Positions 27,185 to 37,958 of a stretch of 64,000 nt of DNA are shown piece by piece. This DNA comes from Paraburkholderia phytofirmans PsJN (GTDB lineage Bacteria; Pseudomonadota; Gammaproteobacteria; Burkholderiales; Burkholderiaceae). The stretch is from positions 496,001-560,000 of the forward strand of contig NC_010681.1 of assembly GCF_000020125.1 (NCBI RefSeq). Reading direction: 5' to 3'. Below the pieces are notes generated by a model that did not search any database, was not told the DNA's origin, and saw only the letters and a list, made by a program, of their open reading frames with translations. The translations under genes and the position numbers were made by a program. Numbering within the stretch: position 1 is the first letter of the stretch; every line of letters begins with the position of its first letter.

Positions 27185-27991
27185 TTATTGCTTCGTGAAA
27201 CGGATCACTGCGGTATCCACGCCCGCGTCCGACAAACGCTGACGGCTCGAATTCATGTCTTCGAACTTCGAGAACGGCCCGATACGCACGCGGTAATACG
27301 TGACGCCGCCGGCGTCGCGCTGCGTGACTTTCGATTCGAAGCCCTGGAAGGCGAGACGCGCTCGCTGCTGTTCGGCGTCCGCCGAGGTCTTGTACGCGCC
27401 CACTTGCAGGAAGTAGCCGGTGTTCGCATCGCCCGGCGCGGGCGCCGCGCCCGAACCGGGCTTGGCGTTGGCGGCCGTGGACAACGTGCTCTTCGGCGCG
27501 GAACCCGCCGCGGTAGCGGTCGGCGCGCTGGAGGCTTGCGGCTTCTTCGCCGGCGTGGTGGCCGTGCCGTTGCCGTTATCCTGCGCGGGTTTCGGCGCGA
27601 CCGCCGTGCCGTTCGCGTTGCCGTTGTTTCCGCTGTTGCCGTTAGCCGGCGGCACTTCGACGATCTGCGGTTCTTCCAGCATGCCCGACTGCGTCTGCGA
27701 ATTGGTCTGGCCCGGCGCGGTGTTCGGCGGCGCGGGTTGCGCGGCTTGCGGCACCGGCTGACCCGGCGTCTTGCCTTGCAGCGGACGGTTCGGATCGTAC
27801 TGCGGCTGACTCGCGCCGGAATCCGACGCCGCGGGCGGCGCCACCTTCGAGACAAAGGGCGTAGGCGCACGGGTGATATACAGCGCAACCACTACCGCGA
27901 TCGCAAGGCCGACGATCAGGCCCAGCACGATGCCGAGAAAAGTCCCCCCGGTTTGTTTCGATTGCTTTGTTGTGCGGCGTGGTTTTGCCAT
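27185..27991 (-). CDS. SPOR-domain inner-membrane protein
   Basis: 268 residues: short basic cytoplasmic tail MAKPRRTTKQSKQTGG, one transmembrane helix FLGIVLGLIVGLAIAVVVAL, a long Pro/Ala/Gln/Asn-rich linker (about residues 45-190) and a C-terminal SPOR domain (YFLQVGAYKTSADAEQQRAR, TYYRVRIGPFSKFEDM). SPOR domains bind denuded septal peptidoglycan, so this is an FtsN-like division or cell-wall protein. FtsN identity is not certain. ATG 27991 has AGGTGA eight bases upstream. Between argS and dsbA, the usual order in Burkholderiales. Confidence 0.9.
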   Translation of the reverse strand: MAKPRRTTKQSKQTGGTFLGIVLGLIVGLAIAVVVALYITRAPTPFVSKVAPPAASDSGASQPQYDPNRPLQGKTPGQPVPQAAQPAPPNTAPGQTNSQTQSGMLEEPQIVEVPPANGNSGNNGNANGTAVAPKPAQDNGNGTATTPAKKPQASSAPTATAAGSAPKSTLSTAANAKPGSGAAPAPGDANTGYFLQVGAYKTSADAEQQRARLAFQGFESKVTQRDAGGVTYYRVRIGPFSKFEDMNSSRQRLSDAGVDTAVIRFTKQ

Positions 27992-28070
27992 CGTATGAAT
28001 CACCTGCAAAAAGAATCCTGGAACGACCGTCGATTATAACGACGGCCGCATGCATGTTGCGCCGGAGGAC

Positions 28071-29861
28071 TTACATCTTGACGGGAGCGGAGACGCCGAT
28101 CGTCGCGAGACCGTTGGCCAGCACTTGACGCGTGGCCGCGAGCAGCGCGACGCGTGCATTGCGCTCGGCCGCATCGTCGACCAGCACGCGTTCGGTACGG
28201 TCATTGTAGAACGAGTGGAATTCCCCGGCGAGGTCGCGCAGATAGAACGCGACCGCGTGCGGCGCGAGTTCGTCGGCGGCGTGCTGCAGCATGTCCGGGA
28301 ATTCGGCGAGCTTGTTGAGCAGTGCCATGGCGCGTTCGCTGGTGAGCGGGGAGACGTCCACGTCCGCCAGCGTGCTTTCGTCCGTGCTGTAGCGCGCCTT
28401 GCATTCGGCGATGACCGAGCAGATCCGCGCGTGCGCGTACTGCACGTAATGCACCGGATTCTCGTCGTTCTGCTTCAGCGCGAGATCGATGTCGAACACG
28501 AATTCCGTATCCGCCTTGCGCGAGATCAGGAAAAAGCGCACGGCGTCGCGGCCACGGCGAATCGTTTCCTCGTCGATCAGATCGACGGCGGCTTCCGAGC
28601 CCGGCGTCGCGCCGCCCGACCATTCGATCAGGTCGCGCACTGTTACATAGCTGCCGGCGCGCTTGGAGATTTTCACCTCTTCGCCGTTGCGCATGACCGT
28701 GACCATCTTGTGCAGGATGTAGTCGGGATAGCCCTTCGGAATGCCGACGCCGAGACCTTGCAGGCCGGCGCGCACTCGCGCGATCGTGCCGTGGTGGTCC
28801 GAACCCTGAACGTTGATGACCTTGGTAAAGCCGCGCTCCCACTTCGCGACGTGATACGCGACGTCCGGTACGAAGTACGTGTAGGTGCCGTCGGTCTTGC
28901 GCATCACGCGGTCTTTGTCGTCGCCGTCGTCGGTGGTGCGCAGCCACAGCGCGCCTTCCTGCTCGTAGGTTTTGCCGGCGGCGATCAACGCCTCGACGGT
29001 CTTTTCGACCCGGCCTTCCTTGTACAGCGACGATTCAAGATAGTACTGGTCGAACTTCACGCCGAACGCCTGCAAGTCCATGTCCTGCTCGCGGCGCAGA
29101 TACGCCACGGCGAAGCGGCGGATCGCCTCGAGGTCTTCGACGTCGCGCGCGCCGGTGACCGGCTCGCCGTCGCTCGCGGCCACGGTGACGCCATTCAGAT
29201 AGTCTCGCGCGATCTCGGCGATGTACTCGCCGTTGTACGCCGAAGCTGGCCAGCCCGCGTCGCCGGGAGCGAGGCCGCGAGCGCGCGCCTGAGTCGACAG
29301 CGCCAGCGTCTGGATCTGCACGCCAGCGTCGTTGTAGTAGAACTCGCGATGCACGTCGTAGCCTTGGCTAGCCAGCACGTTCGAGAGCGCATCGCCGAGC
29401 GCGGCCTGGCGGCCGTGGCCGACGTGCAGCGGGCCGGTCGGGTTGGCCGAGACGAATTCGATCAGCACGTGCTTGCCGGCGTCGCGCTGCGAGCGGCCGA
29501 AAGCCTCTTTCTCGGCGAACACGGCGGCGATCACCGCCTGCTTGGCGGCGGCCGCGAGGCGCAAGTTGATGAAGCCGGGGCCGGCCACTTCAGCGGCTTC
29601 GACGAGGCCTTTGGCCTGCGGTTGCGCGAGCAGCGCGTCGACGATCTGTTGCGCCAGCTGGCGCGGATTGGCGCGTAGCGGTTTGGCGAGTTGCATCGCC
29701 ACGTTGCACGCGACGTCGCCGTGCGCGGCGACCTTGGGGCGCTCCAGCGTGATGGCGGGCGACACGAACGCGGCTTCGCTCGCGCCTTGCGAGGCGGTCG
29801 CGACCTGCTTCACTGTTTCGGCGAGCAGGGTTTCGAGAGTAAGTTTATGTGCAGGCAGCAT
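28071..29861 (-). CDS. argS: Arginyl-tRNA synthetase
   Basis: 596-residue class I synthetase charging tRNA-Arg. The HIGH motif is HVGHGR (residues 146-151, in [18 protein letters not shown]); the KMSKS counterpart is degenerate, KISKR from Lys397, which is usual in Arg[33 protein letters not shown] and the anticodon-binding C-terminus [12 protein letters not shown] are present. ATG 29861 ([13 protein letters not shown]) was chosen over upstream in-frame starts that add unrelated sequence. First gene of the leftward operon with SPOR, dsbA, SDR and BtuF-like genes. Confidence 0.97.
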   Translation of the reverse strand: MLPAHKLTLETLLAETVKQVATASQGASEAAFVSPAITLERPKVAAHGDVACNVAMQLAKPLRANPRQLAQQIVDALLAQPQAKGLVEAAEVAGPGFINLRLAAAAKQAVIAAVFAEKEAFGRSQRDAGKHVLIEFVSANPTGPLHVGHGRQAALGDALSNVLASQGYDVHREFYYNDAGVQIQTLALSTQARARGLAPGDAGWPASAYNGEYIAEIARDYLNGVTVAASDGEPVTGARDVEDLEAIRRFAVAYLRREQDMDLQAFGVKFDQYYLESSLYKEGRVEKTVEALIAAGKTYEQEGALWLRTTDDGDDKDRVMRKTDGTYTYFVPDVAYHVAKWERGFTKVINVQGSDHHGTIARVRAGLQGLGVGIPKGYPDYILHKMVTVMRNGEEVKISKRAGSYVTVRDLIEWSGGATPGSEAAVDLIDEETIRRGRDAVRFFLISRKADTEFVFDIDLALKQNDENPVHYVQYAHARICSVIAECKARYSTDESTLADVDVSPLTSERAMALLNKLAEFPDMLQHAADELAPHAVAFYLRDLAGEFHSFYNDRTERVLVDDAAERNARVALLAATRQVLANGLATIGVSAPVKM

Positions 29862-30303
29862 GCTTGTTGCGAGTCCAGTGAGGCAATCCGGTGATGCAGG
29901 AGAGGCGCCGGCCGCGCGAGGCGCGAGCGGTTCGTCAGAAGCGTGGAAAGCGGCATGCCGTTGCCGAAGCGCGGCGAGCAATGCGCGCGGTATCGGGCAC
30001 GTTGCCTGCAACACATCGAATGCGGTGCGGGCGGCCTGCCGTGGCGTCGGCTGCTTGCGGCAGGCCGCGGCGGTACGCGGCTTGTGCTCGACCGGCCAGC
30101 CACGTTACCCGCCGTTCGCCGTGCGGTGCATTGCGACACGCTTTTCCGTCCAGAGGGATTTTAGCAGGTGCTAATATGTTCAATGAGATGCCCAACAAGG
30201 GCCGTGGCCGCTGCGCCTGATCGGCGAGCCAACGTAACGCGCGCTGGCAGCCGCCGTTCAGCCGCTCGCGCGCTAATCCAACATAACGAAAAAGGGAACA
30301 GTC
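29862..30303. other. Divergent intergenic region between argS and the DUF1840 gene
   Basis: About 440 bases with open frames on both strands that have no recognisable protein and skewed, Ala/Arg-rich content typical of non-coding high-GC DNA. It must contain the argS and DUF1840 promoters. No strong consensus promoter or hairpin was found. Confidence 0.4.
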
Positions 30304-30630
30304 ATGTTGATTACTTTCAAATGCCGCGCCAGCCCGGACGTGATGATGCTGGAAAATCTTGCACAGTATCTTGTCGGCATCGTCGGCAAGCGGCTGGGTG
30401 AACGCGGCGTCATCACGCACGACGAACTGGGCCCGGCCATCGAGAAACTCGAAGTGGCGATTTCCGTCGACAAGCAGGAACGTGCCGAGCACGACGGCCA
30501 TTTCCACGAAGGCGAAGACGGTCACGAGCATCACGAAATTCCGCCGGGACTCGCGCAGCGCGCGTATCCGTTCCTCGACATGCTGCGTGCGGCGCAGAAG
30601 GAGAGCGCGGATATCGTCTGGGGTCTCTGA
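30304..30630 (+). CDS. DUF1840 family protein
   Basis: 108-residue small cytoplasmic protein of unknown function. MLITFKCRASPDVMMLENLA, QYLVGIVGKRLGERGVI, and PGLAQRAYPFLDMLRAA with WGL at the end are the family pattern. The middle carries a His/Glu-rich stretch (HDGHFHEGEDGHEHHE) that could bind metal. Usual length. Found mainly in beta-proteobacteria. Followed by a strong terminator. Confidence 0.85.
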   Translation: MLITFKCRASPDVMMLENLAQYLVGIVGKRLGERGVITHDELGPAIEKLEVAISVDKQERAEHDGHFHEGEDGHEHHEIPPGLAQRAYPFLDMLRAAQKESADIVWGL

Positions 30631-30705
30631 TCCCGCGTTGAACCGCTGTGCGTGCCGTTTGAAAGAACCGCGGCACCCGGCGGGGCGAAACCTTGCGCAC
30701 CAATG

Positions 30706-30733
30706 AAAAGAGCCCGCTTATGCGGGCTCTTTG
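30706..30733 (+). terminator. Bidirectional terminator between DUF1840 and the small secreted protein gene
   Basis: AAAGAGCCCGC, four-base loop TTAT, GCGGGCTCTTT: an 11-base-pair perfect stem with A and T runs on both sides, 76 bases after the DUF1840 stop and 40 bases past the stop of the opposing small gene. Confidence 0.85.
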
Positions 30734-30772
30734 TCGTTCTGAGATTCAGACTAACCGGTGCTGCCGTTCCGC

Positions 30773-30982
30773 TTACTGGCTCGCGGCGTCCGCCGGCGCG
30801 GCTGCGGGAGCCGACGCACCCTTCTTCGCTTTCTGTTTCTTCGGTTTCTTGACGTGTTTCACCGTGGGCGGCGAATACGAACTGACCGAACTGGAACCGC
30901 CAGGCGCGGCGGGCTGGGCCAGCGCCGCGGTGGCGCCGAGGGCGAGCGAAACAGCGGTCAACAACAGCGTCAGCTTCTTCAT
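30773..30982 (-). CDS. Small secreted Lys/Ala-rich protein
   Basis: 69 residues: signal peptide MKKLTLLLTAVSLALGATA with ALAQ as cleavage site, then a Ser/Pro stretch (PGGSSSVSSYSPP), a lysine cluster KHVKKPKKQKAKKG and an Ala-rich tail. No fold or family recognised. A basic exported peptide like this might bind DNA, lipid A or peptidoglycan, but that is only a thought. Good start and convincing leader support a real gene. Confidence 0.65.
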   Translation of the reverse strand: MKKLTLLLTAVSLALGATAALAQPAAPGGSSSVSSYSPPTVKHVKKPKKQKAKKGASAPAAAPADAASQ

Positions 30983-31141
30983 ACGATTTTCTCCGTTGAC
31001 GATTGCAATTAGTAAGCCGACGCGTTTTGGCCGCGTCTGGCGGGGTCAAGCCGCCTCAGTCTACAAAGCCGAAAATTACGTTGCCGCAAATATTCAGTCT
31101 TTCCAGCCCGATATAGTGGGGTTCCCGCCACGCCCGACGGC

Positions 31142-33859
31142 TTACAGCAAGGGCGCCAAGGCGCGCTCTGCATCCGTTTTCGACAGCGACATGCGCTTTG
31201 CGTAGTCTTCCAGCTGGTCCTGGCCAATCTTGCCGACCGAGAAGTAAGTGCTGTCCGGGTGCGCCAGATAGAAACCGGAGACGCTCGCCGCCGGCAGCAT
31301 GGCCAGCGATTCGGTCACGCTCATGCCGATTTCGGTGGCGTGCAGCACGTCGAACATGTCGCGCTTGACGAGGTGATCCGGGCAGGCCGGATAGCCGGGC
31401 GCAGGACGAATGCCGTGGTACTTTTCCGCGATCAGGTCGTCGTTGGAGAGCGTTTCGGCGTTCGCGTAACCCCACAAGTCGCGCCGCACACGCGCATGCA
31501 GCGCTTCGGCGAAGGCTTCGGCGAAACGGTCGGCGAGTGCCTTGAGCATGATCGCGCTGTAGTCGTCGTGGTCCTTTTCGAACTGCTTTTCCTTCACGTC
31601 GACACCCAGACCCGCCGTCACCGCGAACATGCCGATGTAGTCGGCCACGCCCGAGTCCTTCGGCGCGATGAAATCGGCAAGCGACCGGTTCGGCCGCATC
31701 ACGCCGTCCACCACCGGACGCACGCTTTGCTGGCGCAGATTGCGCCATGTGAGCGCGACTTCCGAGCGCGATTCGTCCGTGTAGATTTCGATGTCGTCGT
31801 CGTTCACGGTGTTGGCGGGCAGCAGCGCGATCACGCCGTTCGCCTGCAGCCAGCGGCCCTGGATCAGGCGCGCCAGCATCGACTTGCCGTCCGAGAACAC
31901 GCGCCGCGCCGATTCGCCGACGATCTCGTCGTTCAGAATGGCTGGATACGGGCCGGCCAGGTCCCACGTCTGGAAGAACGGACCCCAGTCGATGTAGTTC
32001 GCCAGTTCGCTCAGATCGAAGTTCTTGAACACGCGGCGGCCGATGAACTTCGGCTTCACCGGCTGATAACTCGCCCAATCGACCTTGGTCTTGTTGGCGC
32101 GGGCTTCGGCCAGCGTGACCATGGGCAGCGCCTTCTTGTTGGCGTGCTGAACGCGGATTCGCTCGTAGTCGGACTTGAGTTCGTCGAGATACTTCGCCGC
32201 GCCTTCGTCGGACAGCAGGCTCGACGCCACGGAGACCGAGCGCGACGCGTCCGGCACGTAGACCACGGGCCCTTCGTAATGCGGCGCGATCTTCACGGCG
32301 GTATGCACGCGCGAGGTGGTCGCGCCGCCGATCAAGAGCGGAATCTTCTTCACGCGGAAGTAGTCGTCGCGCTGCATTTCCGAGGCGACGTAGGCCATTT
32401 CCTCGAGGCTCGGCGTAATCAAACCGGACAGCCCGATGATGTCCGCGCCTTCGACCTTCGCCTTCGCGAGAATGTCGTTGCACGAGACCATCACGCCCAT
32501 GTTGACCACTTCGAAGTTATTGCACTGAAGCACCACCGAAACGATGTTCTTGCCGATATCGTGCACGTCGCCCTTCACCGTGGCGATGACGATCTTGCCC
32601 TTCGCGCGCACGTCGGCGCCGGCCTCGGCGAGCAGCTTCTTCTCTTCTTCGATGTAGGGAATCAGATGCGCGACGGCCTGCTTCATCACGCGCGCCGACT
32701 TCACCACTTGCGGCAGGAACATCTTGCCCTGGCCGAACAGGTCGCCGACGATGTTCATGCCGTCCATCAGCGGGCCTTCGATCACGTTGATCGGGCGGCC
32801 GCCCTCAGCGGCGATCTTGGCGCGCACTTCTTCGGTGTCTTCGACAATGAAGTTGGTGATGCCGTGCACGAGCGCATGCGACAGACGCTTCTCGACCGGC
32901 TGGTTGCGCCACTCGAGGTTCTCTTCCTTCTTCGCGGCGCCGGTCTTGAACTTGTCGGCGATTTCGAGCAGCCGGTCGGTGCCGTCTTCACGGCGATTCA
33001 GCACGACGTCTTCCACGCGTTCGCGCAACTCCGGATCGAGGTCGGCGTACACGCCGAGCTGGCCCGCGTTGACGATGCCCATGTCCATCCCCGCCTGGAT
33101 CGCGTGATAGAGGAACACGGTATGAATCGCCTCGCGCACCGGGTCGTTGCCGCGGAACGAGAACGACACGTTCGACACGCCGCCGCTCACTTTCGCGTAC
33201 GGCAGGTTCTCTTTGATCCAGCGCGTCGCGTTGATGAAGTCGACCGCGTAGTTGTTGTGCTCTTCAATACCGGTTGCGATCGCGAAGATGTTCGGATCGA
33301 AGATGATGTCTTCAGGCGGGAAGCCGACTTCGTTCACGAGGAAATCGTACGAACGCTTGCAGATCTGCGTCTTGCGCTCGAACGTATCCGCCTGGCCCTG
33401 TTCGTCGAAAGCCATCACCACCGCGGCCGCGCCGTAGCGGCGAATCAGGTTCGCGTGGTGACGGAACGCTTCCTCGCCTTCCTTCAGCGAGATCGAGTTG
33501 ACGATCGCCTTGCCCTGTACGCACTTCAGGCCGGCTTCGATCACTTCCCACTTCGACGAGTCGATCATGATCGGCACGCGCGCGATATCCGGTTCCGACG
33601 CGATCAGATTCATGAAGCGCACCATCGCCGCTTTCGAATCGAGCATGGCTTCGTCCATGTTCACGTCGATGACCTGCGCGCCGTTTTCGACCTGCTGGCG
33701 CGCGACCGCGACTGCCTCGTCGAACTGGTCGTTCAGGATCATTCGCGCGAACGCCTTCGAGCCGGTCACGTTGGTGCGTTCACCGACGTTGATGAAAAGC
33801 GTCCCGGACGTGACGTTGAACGGCTCGAGGCCGGAAAGGCGCATGGTGTGATCGGTCAT
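31142..33859 (-). CDS. metH: Methionine synthase, pterin, cobalamin and reactivation domains
   Basis: 905 residues covering the last three modules of B12-dependent methionine synthase. Pterin-binding domain: [20 protein letters not shown] and [10 protein letters not shown]. Cobalamin domain: [20 protein letters not shown] with the DxHDxG lower-axial His, then MGVMVSC and [15 protein letters not shown]. AdoMet reactivation domain: [13 protein letters not shown] and [19 protein letters not shown]. The homocysteine module is encoded separately upstream (33946-35016). The split is seen in other Burkholderiales. The two polypeptides must associate to move the methyl group from methyl-THF through cobalamin to homocysteine. 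Confidence 0.96.
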   Translation of the reverse strand: MTDHTMRLSGLEPFNVTSGTLFINVGERTNVTGSKAFARMILNDQFDEAVAVARQQVENGAQVIDVNMDEAMLDSKAAMVRFMNLIASEPDIARVPIMIDSSKWEVIEAGLKCVQGKAIVNSISLKEGEEAFRHHANLIRRYGAAAVVMAFDEQGQADTFERKTQICKRSYDFLVNEVGFPPEDIIFDPNIFAIATGIEEHNNYAVDFINATRWIKENLPYAKVSGGVSNVSFSFRGNDPVREAIHTVFLYHAIQAGMDMGIVNAGQLGVYADLDPELRERVEDVVLNRREDGTDRLLEIADKFKTGAAKKEENLEWRNQPVEKRLSHALVHGITNFIVEDTEEVRAKIAAEGGRPINVIEGPLMDGMNIVGDLFGQGKMFLPQVVKSARVMKQAVAHLIPYIEEEKKLLAEAGADVRAKGKIVIATVKGDVHDIGKNIVSVVLQCNNFEVVNMGVMVSCNDILAKAKVEGADIIGLSGLITPSLEEMAYVASEMQRDDYFRVKKIPLLIGGATTSRVHTAVKIAPHYEGPVVYVPDASRSVSVASSLLSDEGAAKYLDELKSDYERIRVQHANKKALPMVTLAEARANKTKVDWASYQPVKPKFIGRRVFKNFDLSELANYIDWGPFFQTWDLAGPYPAILNDEIVGESARRVFSDGKSMLARLIQGRWLQANGVIALLPANTVNDDDIEIYTDESRSEVALTWRNLRQQSVRPVVDGVMRPNRSLADFIAPKDSGVADYIGMFAVTAGLGVDVKEKQFEKDHDDYSAIMLKALADRFAEAFAEALHARVRRDLWGYANAETLSNDDLIAEKYHGIRPAPGYPACPDHLVKRDMFDVLHATEIGMSVTESLAMLPAASVSGFYLAHPDSTYFSVGKIGQDQLEDYAKRMSLSKTDAERALAPLL

Positions 33860-33945
33860 GGCGTATGTGCTCGATTGCTGCGATTAAGTGCGTCGTGTTC
33901 GATAGCGGAGTGCGGCGGCGCCTGCTCAGCGAGGCGCCGCTCGAC

Positions 33946-35016
33946 TCAGGCTGCGTCGCGGTATTGCGTCGGCCATTGGCGCGGCTTCACTTCGGCCAGC
34001 GCCTGGGCGATCGCCGCAATATGCTCCGGCGTCGTGCCGCAGCAGCCGCCGGCGATATTTACCAAGCCAGCCTGCGCGAATTCCTTCAGCAAGCCTGAAG
34101 TATCCGCGGGCAGTTCATCAAAGCCCGTATCGCTCATCGGATTAGGCAAGCCCGCGTTCGGATAGCACGACACATACGTGTCGCACAGCTTGGCCAGTTC
34201 GGCGATATACGGCCGCATCAGCGCCGCGCCCAACGCGCAGTTCAACCCGAACGTGAGCGGCTTTGCGTGACGCAGCGAGTTCCAGAATGCTTCAACCGTC
34301 TGACCCGACAGGATGCGGCCCGACGCGTCGGTGACGGTGCCGGAGATCATGATCGGCAAACGCTCGCCGGTGTCTTCGAACAGTTCGTCGAGCGCGAACA
34401 ACGCGGCTTTCGCGTTGAGCGTGTCGAAAATGGTCTCGACGAGGAACAGATCGGCGCCACCGTCGAGCAAAGCCTTGGCTTGTTCGTAATAGGCCGCGCG
34501 TAACTCGTCGAACGTCACGTTGCGCGCGCCTGGGTCGTTCACATCGGGGGAAATACTCGCGGTCTTCGGCGTCGGTCCGATCGCGCCGGCGACGAAGCGC
34601 GGTTTGTCGGGCGTCGAATACTTGTCGCAGGCGGCGCGCGCCAGTTTCGCCGACTCGAGATTCATCTCGATGGCGAGGCCTTCCATGCCGTAGTCCGCCT
34701 GCGCGACGGTGGTTGCACCGAACGTGTTGGTTTCGATGATGTCCGCGCCCGCCGCCAGATACTGCTCGTGAATCTCGCGGATGATCTGCGGCTGCGTAAT
34801 CGACAGCAACTCGTTGTTGCCCTTGATGTCGCGCCCGTAGTCCTTGAAGCGTTCGCCGCGATAGCGGGCTTCGTCGAGCTTGTAGCGCTGGATCATCGTG
34901 CCCATTGCGCCGTCCAGGATCAGGATGCGCGACTTGAGCAGCGCGGGCAGCGCCGTGCCGCGCGTGTAGGCGGCGTCGGGGCGGGCTGGCGTGGCGGTTT
35001 GAGCGGGCTGGTTCAT
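33946..35016 (-). CDS. metH: Methionine synthase, homocysteine-binding module
   Basis: 356-residue zinc-dependent homocysteine S-methyltransferase domain equal to the N-terminal module of Met[16 protein letters not shown] starts the barrel, [17 protein letters not shown] follows, the first zinc cysteine is in [12 protein letters not shown] and the pair in [14 protein letters not shown]. It ends cleanly where the pterin domain would begin, and the rest of MetH follows 86 bases downstream. A Pro/Ala N-terminal tail of about 20 residues is poorly conserved. Not a frameshift, since both parts have their own start and stop. Confidence 0.95.
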   Translation of the reverse strand: MNQPAQTATPARPDAAYTRGTALPALLKSRILILDGAMGTMIQRYKLDEARYRGERFKDYGRDIKGNNELLSITQPQIIREIHEQYLAAGADIIETNTFGATTVAQADYGMEGLAIEMNLESAKLARAACDKYSTPDKPRFVAGAIGPTPKTASISPDVNDPGARNVTFDELRAAYYEQAKALLDGGADLFLVETIFDTLNAKAALFALDELFEDTGERLPIMISGTVTDASGRILSGQTVEAFWNSLRHAKPLTFGLNCALGAALMRPYIAELAKLCDTYVSCYPNAGLPNPMSDTGFDELPADTSGLLKEFAQAGLVNIAGGCCGTTPEHIAAIAQALAEVKPRQWPTQYRDAA

Positions 35017-35156
35017 GGCGGACGAGGGCTTGCGCCGGCTTTTTCGGGAAACCTGTCATTGTAGCCGCAGCCAGACAGATCCGCCCGGCGCGGGGTGAGC
35101 AGCCGCCTCTGGCTAGCGAGGCGAGCCGCATGATCACGAGCGGCAAAGCAGCGTGA

Positions 35157-35195
35157 CAAAGAAAACGGCCCAGCGAGGCGAAAGCCTGCTGGGCC
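35157..35195 (-). terminator. Terminator downstream of the DUF3567 gene
   Basis: GGCCCAGC / GCTGGGCC stem with inner AGGC / GCCT and GAAA loop; on the minus strand it is followed by GTTTTCTTT. It lies about 110 bases past the DUF3567 stop and separates that gene from metH. Confidence 0.75.
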
Positions 35196-35302
35196 ACTTC
35201 ATATTTGCCGACCGACTTGTAAAAGCCGCCTGCTTGCCCAGTTACGGGAGCGGGCGGCGCGGCCGATGTATGTCGCCAAAAACGTTGAGCAGAACCTCGC
35301 GG

Positions 35303-35560
35303 TTAGTGAAGGATCACCGGTTGATGCATCAGGCTGTCGAACTGGCCGAGGAATTCGTCTACTTCATCCAGCGACGGTTCCTCTTCGATCAGCTTCTGCA
35401 CGTGCTCGCGAAAACGCGCCGCCATTGCTCCGTCGATATAGATCTCGCGCTGCATGTTTTTGTCGACGATCTCGTAGCCGCCTGACTTCATGGCCAGCGG
35501 GCCTTCCTGCGGCGGAAACTCGACGACACAATAGTTGGGGCTGTTGTAGATCATTTGCAT
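35303..35560 (-). CDS. DUF3567 family protein
   Basis: 85-residue protein of unknown function, known to me mainly from Burkholderiales. MQMIYNSPNYCVVEFPPQEG, YEIVDKNMQREIYIDGAMA and EVDEFLGQFDSLMHQPVILH match that family from end to end. No signal peptide or membrane segment. Own terminator downstream, so probably monocistronic. Confidence 0.85.
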   Translation of the reverse strand: MQMIYNSPNYCVVEFPPQEGPLAMKSGGYEIVDKNMQREIYIDGAMAARFREHVQKLIEEEPSLDEVDEFLGQFDSLMHQPVILH

Positions 35561-35678
35561 GGCGACACTCCTTATTTCCGTTGGCTCCTGGCCATTCCTG
35601 CGCCATAGGTGGAGCGTATGGTTTGGAATTCAAGGGGTGGGTCCGGATTGACGCACGTCAAACTTCCGAACCTACCGG

Positions 35679-36467
35679 TTAGACCGGCCTTTCAAGAAAC
35701 GTTTCAAGCAGCGCAGCAAAACGGTGAGATTGCTCGATGGGCGCGAGATGAGCGGCATCCAGCAGTTCGAAACGTGCGCCTTCGATGGCGTCTGCTATTG
35801 CCTGTGTAGAAGCAGGCGGCGTGCCCGTGTCGTGGCGGCCCGCCACGGTCAATGTTGGGCATCGGATTGCTCCCAGCTTACTGCGTACGTCGAAATCGCG
35901 CAGGGCTTCGCATGCCATGGCGTAGCCTTCTGACAACGTGTTGGTCAATACGTCGCGGATCTGCTCGACTGCTTCGGGGTGCGCGGCCTGGAAATCGGGG
36001 GTTAGCCAGCGGCTCAATGTCGCGGGCACGAGCGACACCATCCCGTCGCGGCGGGCCGTCGCCGCACGTTGATCCCACGTGGCGCGGGCTTCTTGCGGCG
36101 TGCCGCCGCTGCTGTCGGCGATCGTCAAACTATCGACGCGCGTGGGATGATCGAGCGTGAATTGCTGCGCGATCATGCCGCCCATCGACATGCCGACCAG
36201 ATGCGTAGTGGGTGCGCCAAGAGCATCGAGCAGCGTGGCGAGATCGTGTGACAGATCGGCGATGCCAAACGGCGCGCTGGACGCAGCAGTCTTGCCGTGA
36301 CCACGCACGTCGTAGCGCAGCACGGTGTAGTCGTCGCGAAAATAGCCGGCGAGCTGGTCCCACACGGACAAATCGCCGCCGAGTTGATGGATGAACGTCA
36401 GCCAGGGGCCGCCGCCCTCGTTGCTCAGCACATAGCGCGTCTCGATACCGTTGATGTTCACTTGCAT
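35679..36467 (-). CDS. Alpha/beta hydrolase, 3-oxoadipate enol-lactonase-like
   Basis: 262-residue hydrolase. VLRYDVRGHGKT is the oxyanion strand, VGMSMGGMIAQQ the nucleophile elbow, TLTVAGRHDTGTPP the acid region and LDAAHLAPIEQSHRF the histidine. The layout is close to PcaD, which opens 3-oxoadipate enol-lactone in the beta-ketoadipate pathway, but no other pca gene is nearby, so a general hydrolase is possible. ATG 36467 has AAGGAG six bases upstream; longer in-frame starts to 36530 lack that. Confidence 0.85.
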   Translation of the reverse strand: MQVNINGIETRYVLSNEGGGPWLTFIHQLGGDLSVWDQLAGYFRDDYTVLRYDVRGHGKTAASSAPFGIADLSHDLATLLDALGAPTTHLVGMSMGGMIAQQFTLDHPTRVDSLTIADSSGGTPQEARATWDQRAATARRDGMVSLVPATLSRWLTPDFQAAHPEAVEQIRDVLTNTLSEGYAMACEALRDFDVRSKLGAIRCPTLTVAGRHDTGTPPASTQAIADAIEGARFELLDAAHLAPIEQSHRFAALLETFLERPV

Positions 36468-36650
36468 GCGGGCTCCTTGGAAGGGGAACGCAGTGGAAGG
36501 TCCATTCGCGCGCGGGTGCTGCTTGGGCACTTGCTTACCGGGCTGATCTATATACGCAGCCTAGGCGCGAACGGTTGCAGTGGATGGTGCGAGTCGGCCC
36601 CGGTGCAGAAGTTCGCCGAACCGATGGAATCTCTCTTCAAGTGTGCGGAT

Positions 36651-37958
36651 TCAGGGCTTGATGATGCCGGGCGTATTGCTGGCCGTATCGCCGGGGTCGG
36701 CCGGATCGACCGGCACGGAGGGCGCGACCTCGGGCATAGCCGCCGATGCAGGCGGAGCCGATGGACCGGTTGCATTGTCGGGAGAAGCCGCTGCCCCGTC
36801 GCCATTGCCGTTGGGAGCGCTGCCACCCGTGTCCGCATTGAGCTTGCCGCGCCACACCAGCTCGAATTGCGTGCCGTTCGGTTCCGTCTGCACGATGCGC
36901 GCAGGCAGCCAGCCGAGCGACGGCGCGAGCCACACGTCGATGCGCCGCAAATCGCCGTCATGCCGGGGCAGGCGTTTGAAATGACGCGTGTCGAGGAAAC
37001 CTTGCGCCGTGCGAATGGTTTCATCGCCGATCGTCTCGACCGGCCAGTTTTCGCCGCTATCGTTATCGACCACGAAGAACTGGCGCGTCACGCCGGGCTT
37101 ATAGGCACCCGGATCGCCACGTACGAGGCTCGCAAGCTGCATCACCATGCTGAAACGGTCCTGCGCGCCGTCGGGCAACGGTAAGGTGGACGGGGTGCGT
37201 GTGAAAGCGATCTTCTTGTCGGTGCGGTTAAAAATTGCGATGTCTTCCGCCCGGCGGCCGCGTTTTTCGATGTACTGGTCCGGCGCGAGACCGAAGGCGT
37301 CGATACGGCCATGGCTCGAATACACGAAGGTGCCGACAAACGGCAGCGGCACGGAGACGACCATTTCGTAGCTTTGCGCGTTGCTGGTCCAGTGGATCGT
37401 GCCGGGCTGGTTGCGCACGCCGTTGTAGAACGTGTCGTACTGCAGTTCGCCCGATGGCGGCACGGAGAACTTCACGCCCGGCGACGCTTGCGGCGCGCTC
37501 GCGGCGGCGGGCGTGCTGGCCGTGCCGGTGGCGCTCGCAGCGGCATTGGGCGCTGCGTTGGCGCTCGACGCCGCGCCCGGAGCGCTGGCGACGACATCCG
37601 ATGCCGTAACAGGTACCGCCGGCGCGGCTTGCTTTGCCGGCTGCAGGGCAGTCAGCACGTGTTTGCGCGGCTTGCTCGCTGCAGCGTGGCGAGCGGGAGC
37701 GGGTTCAGGCGCGGGCGAAGCGGTGGCGGCCGGTTTGCGTTCGATACGTTCGGGCGTCAGCAATGCGACTTGTACCGGCACATGCTCATTGTCGGAGGGA
37801 TTGAGGTTCGCGCGGTTGCGTTCGACCCATTGCGCGGCGATCCAGTGCAAAACGGCCACGATGAACAGCACCACGATCCAACGCCACACGCGCAAACCGG
37901 TGCGCGGCCCGCTGGGCGGCGTGTGATCGGAACGGCGGGTAGCGGGGGCTGAGGACAT
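36651..37958 (-). CDS. DUF3108 membrane-anchored periplasmic protein
   Basis: 435 residues. One N-terminal transmembrane helix (WIVVLFIVAVLHWIAAQWV), an Ala/Pro-rich periplasmic linker to about residue 160, then a beta-rich DUF3108 domain (SGELQYDTFYNGVRN, ISWTSNAQ-like GTIHWTSNAQSYEMV, FGLAPDQYIEKRGRRAED, LPRHDGDLRRIDVWLAPSLG) and a low-complexity Pro/Ala/Asp tail. The fold resembles outer-membrane lipid or lipoprotein-handling proteins; function is not established. Stands alone with spacers on both sides. Confidence 0.8.
   Translation of the reverse strand: MSSAPATRRSDHTPPSGPRTGLRVWRWIVVLFIVAVLHWIAAQWVERNRANLNPSDNEHVPVQVALLTPERIERKPAATASPAPEPAPARHAAASKPRKHVLTALQPAKQAAPAVPVTASDVVASAPGAASSANAAPNAAASATGTASTPAAASAPQASPGVKFSVPPSGELQYDTFYNGVRNQPGTIHWTSNAQSYEMVVSVPLPFVGTFVYSSHGRIDAFGLAPDQYIEKRGRRAEDIAIFNRTDKKIAFTRTPSTLPLPDGAQDRFSMVMQLASLVRGDPGAYKPGVTRQFFVVDNDSGENWPVETIGDETIRTAQGFLDTRHFKRLPRHDGDLRRIDVWLAPSLGWLPARIVQTEPNGTQFELVWRGKLNADTGGSAPNGNGDGAAASPDNATGPSAPPASAAMPEVAPSVPVDPADPGDTASNTPGIIKP

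Noticed and set aside
28050..29678. 542-codon + strand frame opposite argS
   Set aside because: Shadow of ArgS, which has all class I motifs on the other strand.
31259..34165. 968-codon open frame on the + strand opposite metH
   Set aside because: It is antisense to a clear methionine synthase and is rich in His, Arg, Val and Asp as expected for a high-GC shadow frame. No domain is visible.
35017..35156. Riboswitch (SAH or cobalamin type) upstream of metH
   Set aside because: The 140-base leader lacks the conserved core of either class that I could recognise; only a terminator of the preceding gene is clear.
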